Source of the DNA: Macrocybe gigantea
Taxonomy: Eukaryota > Basidiomycota > Agaricomycetes > Agaricales > Callistosporiaceae
DNA: 64,000 bases
Direction of reading: 5' to 3'
Assembly: GCA_011319805.1 (NCBI GenBank)
Contig: SJRY01000233.1
Coordinates: 1 to 64,000 of the forward strand
Part shown: positions 63,520 through 64,000 of the stretch, piece by piece
How positions within the stretch are numbered: position 1 is the stretch's first letter
Layout of the letters: each line of letters opens with the position of its first letter
Program-made: the position numbers and the translations under genes
Notes under the pieces: generated by a model
Database searches by the model: none
What the model was told of the DNA's origin: nothing
The model's input: only the letters and a program-made list of their open reading frames with translations

Positions 63520-64000
63520 TCAACTGTAAATCACTTGATGTTCCTGACCAACGGCAGCAGTCCAGCTCACCATTTTACATAGCCGTGCCACAAGCCCTGA
63601 AAGCTGTATAACCGTACCCACTCCTTCCAGTATTCGCATGTGCGTGAACCCAATTTCCTAAGCACCAAGTCAATGGACTAGTTTCGCGCTGAAGCGTTGC
63701 TGTCTCTGACCTTGATGTATTCCAATTTTGTATACTCGGGTATTCTTTCCAATGAGACGGTCTCAGCGCGTCATTGTGGGAAGCAACGCTGTTTATCACG
63801 TACTCGTCAAATGTCTTCACAACACGGAAGATTGTCACCACGATGTCGACCGCGCTGTACCCTTGATCCCACAGCTCTGTGATTTTTTCCATCGCCCCAT
63901 CCACGTCACCTTTAATGCATGACTTTATCATCGTCTGCACCACATAGGGTGTGGTTGGTCGCAGACTTTGAATACATTATCAGCGGAAATGAAACCAAAT
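63520..64000 (-). CDS. Replication factor C small subunit (RFC2/Rfc4-like), C-terminal part
   Basis: The window shows [51 protein letters not shown] and the end [20 protein letters not shown], the helical collar of an RFC small subunit. RFC loads PCNA onto primed DNA. The AAA+ half lies to the right of the window. The frame between QPHP and VQTM is off by one base, as in other genes here. The stop is most likely at 63520-63522. Confidence 0.87.

Overview
This window is nuclear DNA from a filamentous basidiomycete, most likely an agaricomycete (mushroom or polypore lineage). The genes are dense and carry many introns of about 48-70 bp, the retroelements are chromoviruses, and the landmark is a homeodomain mating-type locus: an HD2-type homeodomain gene (10002-12024) beside a beta-flanking gene (12172-13157). 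A glycogenin-like gene, RPB2 and SLA2 follow on the same chromosome arm, an order resembling the MAT-A (HD) region described in polypore-type fungi. I cannot name the species.

Layout. 1-9.8 kb is a nest of mobile elements: a young Ty3/gypsy chromovirus with near-identical LTRs (1-6487) sits inside the integrase of an older gypsy element (6488 to about 8350). An antisense LTR fragment, a Helitron helicase tail and a truncated RecQ-like helicase fragment follow. From 10 kb to the end the window holds single-copy housekeeping genes on both strands: HD2, beta-fg, a small Ala-rich gene, glycogenin, an ABC1/ADCK2-like kinase, REV7, SNX4, a PTM1-like membrane protein, RPB2, fructosamine kinase, an old-yellow-enzyme reductase, an MFS transporter, an NDUFA9-like protein, two uncharacterised genes, SURF1, SLA2, a disordered protein, a voltage-sensor-like channel, CWC25, DMC1, an HST3/4-like sirtuin, RPB6, two RRM proteins, CFD1 and the C-terminal part of a replication factor C subunit.

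The genes do not form one pathway. Several meiotic or genome-maintenance genes (DMC1, HST3/4-like, REV7, RFC) are physically linked to the mating-type gene. Many genes are arranged head to head with only about 80-110 bp between start codons.

Caveats. At roughly eighteen places, in host and transposon genes alike, conserved reading frames break and are restored by lengthening a neighbouring short homopolymer by one base. This looks like a systematic homopolymer-contraction error in the sequence, so frameshifts should not by themselves be read as pseudogenes. Exon boundaries were inferred by eye from GT/GC...AG sites and family conservation. No HD1 partner gene was seen; it may lie left of the window.
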